Assembly (NCBI GenBank): GCA_945952225.1
Contig: CAMFHP010000031.1
Coordinates: 1-64,000, forward strand
Length of the DNA stretch: 64,000 nt
Source: an uncultured Myxococcaceae bacterium
GTDB taxonomy: Bacteria > Myxococcota_A > Polyangia > Polyangiales > Ga0077539
Direction of reading: 5' to 3'
The notes under the pieces are model-generated. The model was not told the origin of the DNA. It was given only the letters and a program-made list of their open reading frames with translations, and did not search any database. Shown here piece after piece: positions 20,101 through 27,934 of this stretch; the first letter of the stretch is position 1, and every line of letters starts with the position of its first letter. The translations under genes and the position numbers were made by a program.

Positions 20101-20385
20101 GAGGGCGAGGTGCTCGCGCGCGAGGCCGACCGCGCGGCGCCCTACGAGGCCGCGGCGACGACGACGGTGGTGACGGTCGATCGGGCGCGTCCGCTCGGGG
20201 GCTACACGACGATGACGCTCGAAACGCTGGCGAAGGCGATCGACGACGTGAGCGCGGCGAACGCGGAGTACGGGCCCCACGACGAGGCGCGGCACGCGGC
20301 GTTGCAGCGCGCGGGCGCGAAGACCTGCGAGTACTGCGCGATGCGCCTCGGGTGCCGCTTCAAGATGGCCGGAGGGTGCGAATGA
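17179..20385 (+). CDS. AddB-like PD-(D/E)XK nuclease subunit, 1068 aa
   Basis: Large protein with an N-terminal helicase-like body lacking a Walker A motif and a C-terminal RecB-type nuclease. Nuclease residues are visible in IVMDLKLGG (the D-x-K pair). Four Cys fit an iron-sulfur staple as in AddB: Cys768 in LLKCRYSF, and Cys1050, Cys1053 and Cys1059 in CEYCAMRLGC. With AddA-type helicase the complex resects double-strand breaks for recombination repair. The ATG at 17179 was chosen over 17131, which adds low-complexity residues. Its stop overlaps the start of the helicase gene (ATGA), a GGAGG site preceding it, so the two subunits are produced in step. Confidence 0.85.
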   Translation: MTDVTFTPARERARHARLVARVRAGTLHRPVWVLCPRDALRTALEDRVARAGGAFARFVNWEHLALALDERLHLARSEAPDDTVRALAVERCLAARAAAHPDLADPLRSDPFGVALALLRVVDSLRLHRWDGRTRPPEAPADDRAAALVNGHVALLGDVLAAVEEGLAADGMLDPIARLRRALGALDRARFEGTTLLVEGVDRLAPLERDVLLAMRRAGAEVDVAPWVEGWPHSLENKADVTVDGVRDDGLLAALDAGAARCLRDDGSVHAVAVRDPWEEAEQVARWIAEEVARGAHPEDFAVHLTAEAGALDRMRRALERYGVPGNGVGATPVRQSVLWQVMRASVRLAWQGVDVVDLATVLSAPGSGIWGSDRDWLCAQLRRDVPTSWDEVRAVMVRATEPQRETVTIAPATTDDVTVLDLDGEAPLPSPDAARAAQLAETRARLEELLALWSSHGPFGRLAAHDRLAALTAVVNGTLTRFVNTLRFSEVLEAPRTQTAWIAAAQSIAAACRASLERLERAKTFLPPNAPGVFLASTESLLGATVDTPSPPRAEGVSLFVDGAVPARRPKTLVVTGFHRGRFPSPVGRALVLGPLERDALAALGDDLAALPTDPELGALAARETLRVLALPTERLVLVAPRRTSSGAEVDVALAWRDVLARLPIEDRERREREGVPWIAAWITAQHPDGPRTARGRLLDAVSLLGAGEVTDAVARIAPEARRSVRVRDFMLARHRPEMRFDVGDLVQGELSTAVFTPRALESLLKCRYSFLTGALLGLKPLPLARAPSLGAQDRTKVTRAALRHLDAVAATGRAPTEDDAKRALDAAIESEIPWAKRGDMRLSLESLRRTVMGFLRRYLELRAVWKLDFANDATPREDQRAVPVALPSKHLPVVNLKPVRPRVETFRAQSPDGEAAQAIVMDLKLGGTASMAKLREEGLDLDAALVPAVLAAQQKSQGDPVMAFVRLSLSKPEGEVLAREADRAAPYEAAATTTVVTVDRARPLGGYTTMTLETLAKAIDDVSAANAEYGPHDEARHAALQRAGAKTCEYCAMRLGCRFKMAGGCE

Positions 20386-23300
20386 GCGCGCGCGAGAACG
20401 CTCCGAAGCTCGTGTCGGCGGGCGCGGGCAGCGGCAAGACGTACCGCATCGTGCAGACGATCGTGGAGCGCGTGCGGGCGGGCACCTCCATCGACCGCAT
20501 CGCCGCGGTGACCTTCACCGAGAGCGCCGCCACGGAGCTGCAGGACCGCGTGCGCGCCGGGCTCCTCGCGCAGGGGCTCGACGACGAGGCCGCGCGTGTG
20601 GATGTGGCGGTGATCTGCACGATCCACCGCTTCGCGCTCACGCTGTTGCAGCGGTATCCGCTGGCGGCGGGGCTTCCGCCCGAGCCCATCGTGCTCGACG
20701 AGGCGCAGTCGTCGTCGCTGCGACGGGGGCTCCTCGCCGACGTGCTCTTTCACGAAGCGCCCGACGAGGCCGTGTCGACGGAGGCGCTGCTCGAACACTT
20801 TCTCGGTCCCGGCGTGGGGATCTCTGCGCAGGGATGGGGCGACGACACGCCGGAGACGCGGCTCGGGCGGCTCGTGGGCGACGTGCTGGAGAAGGCCCGC
20901 TCCCTCGCGATGGACGCCGACGCGATCACGCGCGAAGGCCCCGTGGCCGCGGAGCGCGTGCTCTCGGCGATGGGACGCGGCACCGACGCGACGGCCCTCG
21001 ACACGGCGCTGGAGAACGGTCTCCGCGCGGCCTTCGACTGGCTCACGAAGAACCCCGAGCCGAAGCGCAAGGGCGACGCGAAGCTCTACGAGACGCTGCG
21101 CGCACTTCGCTCCGAGCGCGCGAAGGGAGACTTCGACACGGCCCTGCGCATCGCGCGCTGCGACGTGACGAAGGGCGGCGAGAAGGACTTCGGCCCCGTG
21201 CTCGACGCGGCGCGCGCCTCGGTGGTCGAACACCCGACGCTCCGTGATCGGTTGCGCGCGGGCATCGTGGGCGTGTTCGCGCTCGCGGGTCGTGTGCTGC
21301 ACCGCTACGCGGCGGAGAAAGACCGCATGGGCGCGGTCGACTTCGAAGACATGCAGCTCGTGGCGCTCGACCTCATCGCGGGTCGACGGGCGGGGCGCGA
21401 GGCCTACGCGGGGCTCGTGGCGCGGGCGCTTCCCTTCGTCGTGGTCGATGAGTTTCAGGACACGTCGCCGCTGCAGTTTCGTCTCTTCGAAGCGCTGCGC
21501 GAGGCGGGCGCCGAGGTGGTCTACGTCGGCGATCTCAAGCAGGGCATCTACGGCTTTCGCACGGCGGACTCGGCCCTCTTCGCGGCCCTTCTCGAACGGG
21601 CGGAACGCGAGGGTGACGCGCCCGAGTCGCTCGACCGCTCGCGGCGCTCACGCGACGAGCTCGTGCGCTTCGCCAACGGACTCTTCGAAGCGACGATGCC
21701 GCCGGAGGGCATTCCCTTCGCGCCGCTCACCGCGGAGAACGCCTACACGCGCGGGCTGTGCCCGAAGGATCACGGCTCCGTCGACGTGGTGCTCCATGGG
21801 CTGCGTCCGGCGGAGGCGAAGCTCGCCGCGGGGGTCGAGCGCCTCGAAGCGCTGATCGCCGCGAAGACGCCCGTGTTCGACCGCGCGACGAACGCCGCGA
21901 GGCCCGCGCGCTGGGGCGACGTCGCGGTGCTCGCGTACAAGCACGCCACGCTCGCGAACTGGGCCGAGGCCCTGCGCGCAAGGGGGATTTCGTGCGTGCT
22001 CGAAGCGCGAGGGCTCTTCGAAACGCTGGAGGTGCAGCTCGCGACGGCGTGGCTTCGCATGCTGGCCTCGCCGCGTGATCGCGGGGCCGCGGCGGCGGTG
22101 CTGCTCTCGGAGCTGTACGGGGTGTCACAGCGCACGATGGTGCGGCTCACGCTCGCGAAGGTGAGCGGCTCTCCGCGGCGCGCGCTGGAGCTTCACCACG
22201 CCGAGCCCGGCGCACTTCCGCTGACAGACTTCGAGCGGCGCGCGCTGCTGCGGTGCCGCGATGACCTCGAAGCGTGCCGTGAGGCGCTGCGACAGCTTCC
22301 GTTGCCCGAGGCGCTGGAGCGGGCGTTCGAACGGGTGGGCCTCGCCGACCGGCTCGCGATGCGTCTCGGTGGTGCCGAGGCGGCGCAGGTGCGGGCCAAC
22401 CTCGCGCAGCTCGTGGTGATCGCGCAGCAGCTCGCGGGGCGCGGTGATGTGGGCCTCGCGCTCGCGGGGGCGACGGGGGTGACGCTGGAGAACTTCCTGC
22501 TCGCGCTGGAGCGGGCGCAGCGCGACGACCCGTGGCAGCCCCTCGCGGGCGACGACGCGCCGAACAGCGTGAAGCTCGTGACCCTCCACGCTTCGAAGGG
22601 CATGGAGTACCCGATCGTGCTCCTCGATGCCCTCGACACGAAGCTGGAGGTGCGGCTCCCGCGCGTCGAGGTCGTGCGCCCCGAAGACCGCGAGGCGATG
22701 CTCGGTGCCGATGCGCTCGCGCAGAGCGGTGTGGCCCTCGTGCCCGCGGTGGGTGTCGACCACTGGAGCGAGCGCTTTCGCGCGATGTTCGACGGCGAGG
22801 CGCGGCTCCGTCAGGAGTGGCTGCGGCTGCTCTACGTGGCCGTCACCCGCGCGCGCGATCACCTCGTGATGCTCTGGCCGCAGGAGTCGAAGTCGGGCAC
22901 CACGGCGTACGTGCGCAACGTGCTCTCGGCGCGCGTTCCGACGCCGACCGCGGGGATGAGCACGTGGCTCGGGGTGGCCGTGCAGGTGTTCGCGCCCGCG
23001 GAATCGAACGACGCGACCGGGGACGACGGCGATGCAGACGACGGTGACGACGAGGCGGTGTCGACGCCCGCGCCGCCCCTCGCCGTGTGGCGCGCGCTCG
23101 CGGAGCGTGACGGAGAGGATGGGCCCGACGTTCCCCTGCACGCGGTGGTGCCGCGGCTCGCGCAGGTGTCGCCGTCGGAGCTGTGCCAGGTGAACGACTG
23201 CGCCGAGGTTCCGCGCCTCATGCGCTTCGCGCGCGGTGAGCGCCACGAGCTCGCGCGGAGCACGGGCATCCCCATCGACACCGCGCCCATCGCGTCGACG

Positions 23301-23969
23301 TGGAGCGCGCGGGTGGCCGTTCCCCGTGAGGTTCCGCCGTCACGCATCGGCACGCTGGTGCACGCGGCCGTCGAGCGCGCGCCGCTCTGCACCGACGAGG
23401 GCACCGATGCGTCCATCGCCGACGCGGTGCTCGATCTGCATGGGCAGCACGAGCATCGGGCCGAGCTCCACGCGCTCATCACGGGCACGCTCGCGAGCCT
23501 GCGAGACGCGGTGCGCGCGCTCGGCGCCGTCGAGGAACCCGCGCGCGAGGTTCCCTTCGTGGTCGACGTGCGTGGGGCCACGGTGCGGGGCATCGTCGAC
23601 CTCGTGGTGCGGTCGCGCGAGGGCCTCCACGTCATCGACCTGAAGACCCATCCGTTGCAGCGTCCCGACCTCTCGCGCTGGGCGGCGTACTACCTTCCGC
23701 AGCTCGATGCGTACGCCCTCGCCCTCGCGCGCATCACGGGCGAGGCCGTGCTCGGACGCCACCTCGCGGTGACCGCCGCGGGCGCCCTGGTGACCGTGCC
23801 CGAGCGCTTCGACGCCGACGTGGCCGAGGCCTCGCTCGCGCGCCTCTGCGACACCCTCGCGCGCGGCGACCGCGGCCCCTCGCAGGACTGCGTCACGTGC
23901 CACTGGACCGACGTCTGCCGCCGGGGGAAGCAGGTGCTCCGCGGGGTCGACCGTCGCGAGCTGGTGTGA
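20382..23969 (+). CDS. AddA-like UvrD helicase/RecB-type nuclease subunit, 1195 aa
   Basis: Superfamily 1A helicase: Walker A AGAGSGKT with Lys19, [10 protein letters not shown] (motif Ia), VVDEFQDTS near residue 355 (Walker B/motif II), [11 protein letters not shown] (motif III), [14 protein letters not shown] (motif V) and [10 protein letters not shown] (motif VI). A PD-(D/E)XK nuclease domain fills the C-terminus: GIVDLVVR and VIDLKTH carry the catalytic acids and Lys. Unlike Bacillus AddA, it also has Cys940 in VNDC and Cys1170, Cys1173 and Cys1179 in [10 protein letters not shown], a C-x2-C-x5-C set fitting a second iron-sulfur staple. The complex with the upstream AddB-like protein would process DNA ends for RecA. 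Confidence 0.92.
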   Translation: MSARENAPKLVSAGAGSGKTYRIVQTIVERVRAGTSIDRIAAVTFTESAATELQDRVRAGLLAQGLDDEAARVDVAVICTIHRFALTLLQRYPLAAGLPPEPIVLDEAQSSSLRRGLLADVLFHEAPDEAVSTEALLEHFLGPGVGISAQGWGDDTPETRLGRLVGDVLEKARSLAMDADAITREGPVAAERVLSAMGRGTDATALDTALENGLRAAFDWLTKNPEPKRKGDAKLYETLRALRSERAKGDFDTALRIARCDVTKGGEKDFGPVLDAARASVVEHPTLRDRLRAGIVGVFALAGRVLHRYAAEKDRMGAVDFEDMQLVALDLIAGRRAGREAYAGLVARALPFVVVDEFQDTSPLQFRLFEALREAGAEVVYVGDLKQGIYGFRTADSALFAALLERAEREGDAPESLDRSRRSRDELVRFANGLFEATMPPEGIPFAPLTAENAYTRGLCPKDHGSVDVVLHGLRPAEAKLAAGVERLEALIAAKTPVFDRATNAARPARWGDVAVLAYKHATLANWAEALRARGISCVLEARGLFETLEVQLATAWLRMLASPRDRGAAAAVLLSELYGVSQRTMVRLTLAKVSGSPRRALELHHAEPGALPLTDFERRALLRCRDDLEACREALRQLPLPEALERAFERVGLADRLAMRLGGAEAAQVRANLAQLVVIAQQLAGRGDVGLALAGATGVTLENFLLALERAQRDDPWQPLAGDDAPNSVKLVTLHASKGMEYPIVLLDALDTKLEVRLPRVEVVRPEDREAMLGADALAQSGVALVPAVGVDHWSERFRAMFDGEARLRQEWLRLLYVAVTRARDHLVMLWPQESKSGTTAYVRNVLSARVPTPTAGMSTWLGVAVQVFAPAESNDATGDDGDADDGDDEAVSTPAPPLAVWRALAERDGEDGPDVPLHAVVPRLAQVSPSELCQVNDCAEVPRLMRFARGERHELARSTGIPIDTAPIASTWSARVAVPREVPPSRIGTLVHAAVERAPLCTDEGTDASIADAVLDLHGQHEHRAELHALITGTLASLRDAVRALGAVEEPAREVPFVVDVRGATVRGIVDLVVRSREGLHVIDLKTHPLQRPDLSRWAAYYLPQLDAYALALARITGEAVLGRHLAVTAAGALVTVPERFDADVAEASLARLCDTLARGDRGPSQDCVTCHWTDVCRRGKQVLRGVDRRELV

Positions 23970-24228
23970 GCGCCTCGGCCCGCACGACGTCGTGCGTGCG
24001 GGCCACCGCGTCGAGGATCGTGCGCGCGTGTTCGAGCAGCGCCTCGCCCGCGGGGAGCAGCGCGACGCCGCGGTGCGTGCGCGCGAAGAGGGCCGTGCCG
24101 AGCTCGTCTTCGAGGGCGCGGATCTGCCGCGTGATCGGGGGCTGGGAGACGTGGAGCCGACGGGCGGCGCGGGTCACGTTCTCCTCTTCGGCGACGGCGA
24201 CGAAATAGCGCAACTGGTCGAAGCTCAT
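23893..24228 (-). pseudogene. Truncated LysR-family regulator (DNA-binding domain only), 111 aa
   Basis: The first ~65 residues are a textbook LysR winged helix: [22 protein letters not shown], then [20 protein letters not shown] and [19 protein letters not shown]. LysR proteins are normally ~300 residues; here the ~200-residue effector domain is absent and the frame ends in an Arg/Gly/Pro-rich tail that runs 77 bp into the 3' end of the helicase gene on the other strand. Either a deletion removed the rest of the gene, leaving a pseudogene, or a stand-alone DNA-binding domain is still made. ATG at 24228. Confidence 0.75.
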
Positions 24229-24293
24229 GGGCGCGCGGGAGCCTATCGCAACGGCGCGTCGGCGACGTGCGCGCGGCGCTTCGAAACGGCGAA

Positions 24294-24320
24294 CGCCGCG
24301 ACGGGGTGAGCGCCGCGGCG
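24294..24320 (-). terminator. Possible terminator hairpin of the flagellin gene
   Basis: CGCCGCG (24294-24300) and CGCGGCG (24314-24320) form a perfect 7-bp GC stem with a 13-base loop, 28 bp after the flagellin stop on the (-) strand. The bases that follow the stem on that strand are only moderately T-rich, so termination is plausible but not certain. Confidence 0.35.
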
Positions 24321-24348
24321 GTCGTCGGTGACGGGTGTGAGGGAGCGA

Positions 24349-25179
24349 TCAGCCGCGGAGCAGCGAGAGCGCGACCTGCGGGGCCTGGTTGGCCTGCGAG
24401 AGCACGGCGACGCCGGCCTGCGAGAGCACCTGGTTGCGGGCCATCGAGGCGGTCTCCTGCGCCACGTCGACGTCGCGGATGCGGCTGAGCGAGGCGGAGA
24501 GGTTCGAGTTCATCGACTGGAGGTTCGAGACCGTGGAGTTCAGTCGGTTGATCGCCGAGCCCCAGCCCTCGCGCAGCGTGCTGAGCGTGCTGATCGCCGA
24601 GTCGATGCTGCCGATGGCGGTGCGCGCGTTGGCGACCGAGTCGACCGCGGAGCCCGTCATCGCGAGGCCCGCGACGTCGGCGCCGCCGAAGGCGATCGTG
24701 AGGCGGTCGGCGGTGGCGACGTTGTTGATGCCCACCTGGAAGGTGATCGACGACGTCGAGCCCGCGAGGAGGTTGCGGCCGTTGAAGTTCGTCACCGCCG
24801 AGATGCGATCGATCTCCGCGAGGCTCGCCTGGAACTCCGTGTTGAGGTTGGTCGAGTCGCTGGTGCTCAGCGTGCCGTTGGCGCCTTGCACCGCGAGCTC
24901 ACGCATGCGCGTGAGGATCGTGTGAATCTGTTCGGCCGCGGAGTCTGCGGTCTGTGACATCGAAATGCCGTCACTGGCATTTCGCTCGGCCACCGACAGC
25001 GACCGAACCTGCGCGTACATGCTCTTCGAGATGCCGAGGCCGGCCGCGTCGTCGGCGGCGCTGTTGATGCGGTACCCGCTCGAGAGCTTCCCGAAGTTGC
25101 TCGCGAGGGCCAGCTGCGTCTGCGACAGGTTCGACTGCGCGACCATCGAGGCGACGTTGGTTTGAATGAACAGTCCCAT
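24349..25179 (-). CDS. fliC: Flagellin, minimal D0-D1 form, 276 aa
   Basis: Filament protein of the bacterial flagellum, exported by the flagellar type III system. The N-terminal D0/D1 block (QTNVASMVAQSNL ... KLSSGYRINSAADDAAGLGIS ... RELAVQGANGTL) and C-terminal block (INRLNSTVSNLQS ... RIRDVDVAQETASMARNQVLSQAG) are both conserved, joined by only ~80 residues, so the surface D2/D3 domains are missing. A strong AAGGAGA site precedes the ATG, and a sigma-54-like element lies ~45 bp upstream. No other flagellar gene is in the window. Base composition matches the neighbours, so recent transfer is not indicated. Confidence 0.95.
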   Translation of the reverse strand: MGLFIQTNVASMVAQSNLSQTQLALASNFGKLSSGYRINSAADDAAGLGISKSMYAQVRSLSVAERNASDGISMSQTADSAAEQIHTILTRMRELAVQGANGTLSTSDSTNLNTEFQASLAEIDRISAVTNFNGRNLLAGSTSSITFQVGINNVATADRLTIAFGGADVAGLAMTGSAVDSVANARTAIGSIDSAISTLSTLREGWGSAINRLNSTVSNLQSMNSNLSASLSRIRDVDVAQETASMARNQVLSQAGVAVLSQANQAPQVALSLLRG

Positions 25180-25222
25180 GTGGCTTCGTCTCCTTGTGGC
25201 GTATGCCTGCAGACGGCCGCAT

Positions 25223-25238
25223 TGCGAGCATCAGGCCA
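25223..25238 (-). promoter_or_regulatory. Candidate sigma-54 promoter for flagellin
   Basis: On the (-) strand the site reads TGGCCTGATGCTCGCA. It keeps the GG (-24) and GC (-12) dinucleotides at the exact family spacing and matches most of TGGCAC-N5-TTGCA. It ends 43 bp before the flagellin start codon, leaving room for a short leader with the strong ribosome site. Sigma-54 control of flagellins is common in bacteria with class III/IV flagellar hierarchies. Confidence 0.5.
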
Positions 25239-25303
25239 CGCGCAAATCCCGCTGTTCAGAAGCGAGATCGTGCGAAGGCCGCCAACAAAATCTTGTCGCT
25301 GCG

Positions 25304-25888
25304 TCACCGCGTTGACGACGGCGCGCCGAGCTCCATCGCGCGCTCTTCGACGGCGCCTCCGGCCCAGGGCGGGGCCTCTCGCACGAGCACTACGCGGGCG
25401 GGCACCTCGGTGAGCATTCCCCGTGCGTCGCGGGTCACGCGCGCACGCTCGATGCGCCCCACACGCCAGCGCCACACCCACGCCCTCGCGGGGTCGCGCA
25501 CCTCGCCCGCGCCCACCCGATCGCCCGCGTGGAGCACCGTCGCCGTGCTCTCTCCCGGCGCCATCACCATCGCGTAGCGCGGCCCCTCGCCCGCCACGAT
25601 CGCCACGAGCCGCAGCGCGTCCACAGACACCGCGGGGAGCGCCACGCCCTCGCCCGTCGTCACCGTCGTCACTGTCGCATCGGCGGGCGCGCGAACGTCG
25701 ACGATCGACGCATCGGACACGCCCACGGGCAGCGCGCGCACCGCGGGGTCGAGGTGTTGCGCGATGGGCGGGGCCATCCACGCAGGCGGACGCTCGCGCG
25801 ACGGAGACTCACGGCACGCGCACACGATCGTCGCGAGGGAGAGCGCGCGTCGCAGCACGGCGCGACGGTACCGCGAGCGCGGGGCCAT
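25304..25888 (-). CDS. PilP/GspC-like periplasmic lipoprotein, 194 aa
   Basis: The N-terminus is Arg-rich, then hydrophobic, with Cys residues (LATIVCAC) that could be a lipobox. Residues ~85-170 resemble the PilP/GspC homology-region fold: SVDALRLVAIVAGEGPRYAMVMAPGEST followed by VLHAGDRVG and WRVGRIERARVTRDARG. In type IV pili PilP links the inner-membrane PilNO complex to the secretin; GspC does the same in type II secretion. No pilM/N/O/Q neighbours occur here, so the partner is unknown. It sits 124 bp upstream of flagellin on the same strand and is divergent from the aminopeptidase gene. Confidence 0.6.
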   Translation of the reverse strand: MAPRSRYRRAVLRRALSLATIVCACRESPSRERPPAWMAPPIAQHLDPAVRALPVGVSDASIVDVRAPADATVTTVTTGEGVALPAVSVDALRLVAIVAGEGPRYAMVMAPGESTATVLHAGDRVGAGEVRDPARAWVWRWRVGRIERARVTRDARGMLTEVPARVVLVREAPPWAGGAVEERAMELGAPSSTR

Positions 25889-25901
25889 ACCGAGACGGTA
25901 T
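25887..25901. promoter_or_regulatory. Perfect 6-3-6 inverted repeat between divergent genes
   Basis: ATACCG, spacer AGA, CGGTAT: an AT-containing perfect inverted repeat in the 50-bp gap between the PilP-like gene and the methionine aminopeptidase gene, overlapping the first bases of the (-) gene. It could be an operator seen by a dimeric regulator and acting on both genes. Confidence 0.3.
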
Positions 25902-25938
25902 TGGCCGCGGTGGTGGCGCGCGAGGCAATGGAAGCGCC

Positions 25939-26694
25939 ATGACCATCGAGCTCCTGAGGGCCTCCGAGATCGAACGCATGCGCGCCGCGGGAAGGGCCGC
26001 GGCCGAGACGCTCCGCGCGGTGGGCGCGCAGCTCCGCGCGGGGATGCGCACCGCGGACATCGACCGCCTCGTGCGCGAAGACACGGCCGCGCGGGGCGGG
26101 CGTCCGAGTCAGCTTGGATACAAGGGCTTTCCCGCGGCGGTGTGCGTGAGCCGCAACGCGGTGGTGTGCCATGGGATCCCGTCGGAGTCCGAGCGCCTCG
26201 TCGCGGGCGACATCGTGAACGTCGACGTGACCACCGAGCTCGATGGCATGCACGGCGACACGTCGGAGACCTTCGCCATCGGGGCCGTCTCGCCCGATGC
26301 GTGGCGCGTGCTGGAGGTGGCGCGACGGGCGCGCGACGCGGGGGTCTCGGTGGTGCGCGACGGGGCCCGCCTCGGCGACATCGGCGCGGCCATCGTGGAG
26401 GTGTGCGCCCGCGAGGGATGCGGCGTCGTCGAGGAGTACGGCGGCCACGGCATCGGCCGACGGATGCACCTCGCGCCCCACGTCTCGCACGTCGGCGTGC
26501 GCGGTCAGGGATTGCGACTGCGCGCGGGCATGGCGATCACCATCGAGCCCATGGTGACCCTCGGGCGACCGGGCGTGCGGCTCCTCGACGACGGGTGGAC
26601 GGTGGTCACGCGCGACGGCTCTCCGACGGCCCAGTTCGAACACACGGTGGTGGTGACGAAGACGGGCTGCGAGGTCACCACGCGGCTCGTGTAG
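25939..26694 (+). CDS. map: Type I methionine aminopeptidase, 251 aa
   Basis: Removes the initiator Met from new proteins whose second residue is small. All five metal ligands of the pita-bread fold are visible: Asp96 in VNVDVT, Asp107 in GDTSETF, His170 in GHGIG, Glu203 in TIEPM and Glu234 in QFEHT. The substrate-side YKGFPAAVCVSRNAVVCHGIP block is intact. Length matches the basic bacterial type Ia enzyme without an N-terminal zinc finger. ATG at 25939. The next gene starts only ~13 bp after its stop, so the two are probably co-transcribed. Many bacteria carry a second map gene with the ribosomal proteins; whether this is the essential copy cannot be told. Confidence 0.95.
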   Translation: MTIELLRASEIERMRAAGRAAAETLRAVGAQLRAGMRTADIDRLVREDTAARGGRPSQLGYKGFPAAVCVSRNAVVCHGIPSESERLVAGDIVNVDVTTELDGMHGDTSETFAIGAVSPDAWRVLEVARRARDAGVSVVRDGARLGDIGAAIVEVCAREGCGVVEEYGGHGIGRRMHLAPHVSHVGVRGQGLRLRAGMAITIEPMVTLGRPGVRLLDDGWTVVTRDGSPTAQFEHTVVVTKTGCEVTTRLV

Positions 26695-26707
26695 CGTGGC
26701 CCGCACC

Positions 26708-27910
26708 ATGGCCCGCACGATCGACTTCTGGTTCGACTACACCTGTCCGTACGCGTACCTCGGGAGCACGCAGGTCGAGGCGCTCGCCGCCCGCACGGGC
26801 CGCGCGCTCACGTGGAAGCCCATGCTCCTCGGCGGGGTGTTTCGCGCGCACGCGACGCCGCAGCGGCTCTTCGAAACGCTGCCCGAGCCCAAGATCCGTC
26901 ACAACGCGCTCGACCTGCAGCGCTTCGCGGCGCGCTACGGCGTGACGCTCACGATGCCCGCGGGGCACCCGTTCCGCTCGGTGGAGGCGCTGCGGGCCAC
27001 GCTCGCGACGGGCTGTGATCCGCGGGTGATCCACGGGTTCTTTCGCGCGTACTGGGTCGAGGGACGCGCGATCAGCGACGCCGACACGCTGCGCGACGTG
27101 CTCACCGCCGCGGGCCACGACGCCGACGCGGTGCTCGCGCGCATCGACCACGTCACGGTGAAAGACGACCTCCGCGCGCGCACCGACGCGGCCATCGCGC
27201 TCGGCATCTTCGGCGCGCCGAGCTACCTCGTCGACGGCACCGAGCTCTACTGGGGTCAGGACCGCACGGCGCTCTTTGATCTTCCTTCCACCGACGACGG
27301 CGCGACGGCCGCGCCCACGGGACGCACGCTGGAGGTCTACTGGGACTTCAGCTCGCCCTACGCGTACCTCGGGGTGCATCAGGCGAAGGCCCTCGCGCGG
27401 CGCACGGGGGCGACGCTCGTGTGGCGTCCAATGCTGCTCGGCGCGGTGTTCAAGGCCATCGGTCAGGCGAACGTGCCCATGGCGACGTACAGCGAGGCGC
27501 GGCAGCGCATGACGGGCCTCGACCTCGAACGGCAGGCGCGCTTCGTGGGGGCGCCGTATGCGTTTCCGTCGCGCTTTCCGATGAACACGGTGAAGGCGCT
27601 GCGGGTGTACCTCTCGCTGCCCGAGGGCGACGCGCGCGAGCGCTTTCTCTTCGCGGCCTTTCGCGCGTACTGGGCCGAGGATCGCGACCTCGCCGACGTC
27701 GACGTGCTCGCCGAGCTCGCGCACACCGACGCGGCCACGGTCACCGCGTGGACCCAGTCCGACGAGGCGAAGCGCGCGCTCACCGAGGCGACGCAGCGGG
27801 CCGTCGAGGCGGGCGTCTTCGGCGCGCCCACGTGGGTCGTCGACGGGGAACATCTCTTCTGGGGACAGGACCGCGTGGCCCTCGTGGAGCACGCGCTCAC
27901 CGCGCGGTGA
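26708..27910 (+). CDS. Tandem-duplicated DsbA-fold / HCCA-isomerase-like protein, 400 aa
   Basis: Two complete thioredoxin-fold DsbA-like domains of ~195 residues in one chain. Domain 1 starts IDFWFDYTCPYAYLGS; domain 2 starts LEVYWDFSSPYAYLGV at about residue 213. Both contain a helical insert and end with the cis-Pro loop GAPSYLVDG or GAPTWVVDG followed by (Y/F)WGQDR. This is the 2-hydroxychromene-2-carboxylate isomerase/kappa-GST family, which acts with glutathione. Domain 2 keeps the catalytic-type Ser of the isomerases, while domain 1 has a Cys (CPYA), closer to FrnE-like oxidoreductases. A GTG at 26696 is an alternative start. Cytoplasmic; probably co-transcribed with map. Confidence 0.88.
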   Translation: MARTIDFWFDYTCPYAYLGSTQVEALAARTGRALTWKPMLLGGVFRAHATPQRLFETLPEPKIRHNALDLQRFAARYGVTLTMPAGHPFRSVEALRATLATGCDPRVIHGFFRAYWVEGRAISDADTLRDVLTAAGHDADAVLARIDHVTVKDDLRARTDAAIALGIFGAPSYLVDGTELYWGQDRTALFDLPSTDDGATAAPTGRTLEVYWDFSSPYAYLGVHQAKALARRTGATLVWRPMLLGAVFKAIGQANVPMATYSEARQRMTGLDLERQARFVGAPYAFPSRFPMNTVKALRVYLSLPEGDARERFLFAAFRAYWAEDRDLADVDVLAELAHTDAATVTAWTQSDEAKRALTEATQRAVEAGVFGAPTWVVDGEHLFWGQDRVALVEHALTAR

Positions 27911-27934
27911 ACAGCGGGCGAAGAACGCGTGCGG

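Noticed and set aside
17551-20295. Open frame of about 900 codons on the (-) strand
   Set aside because: Antisense shadow of the AddB-like gene, His/Arg-rich and without motifs.
23970-24348. Intact LysR regulator divergent from flagellin
   Set aside because: Only the DNA-binding domain is encoded in any frame; no effector-domain sequence is found on either side.
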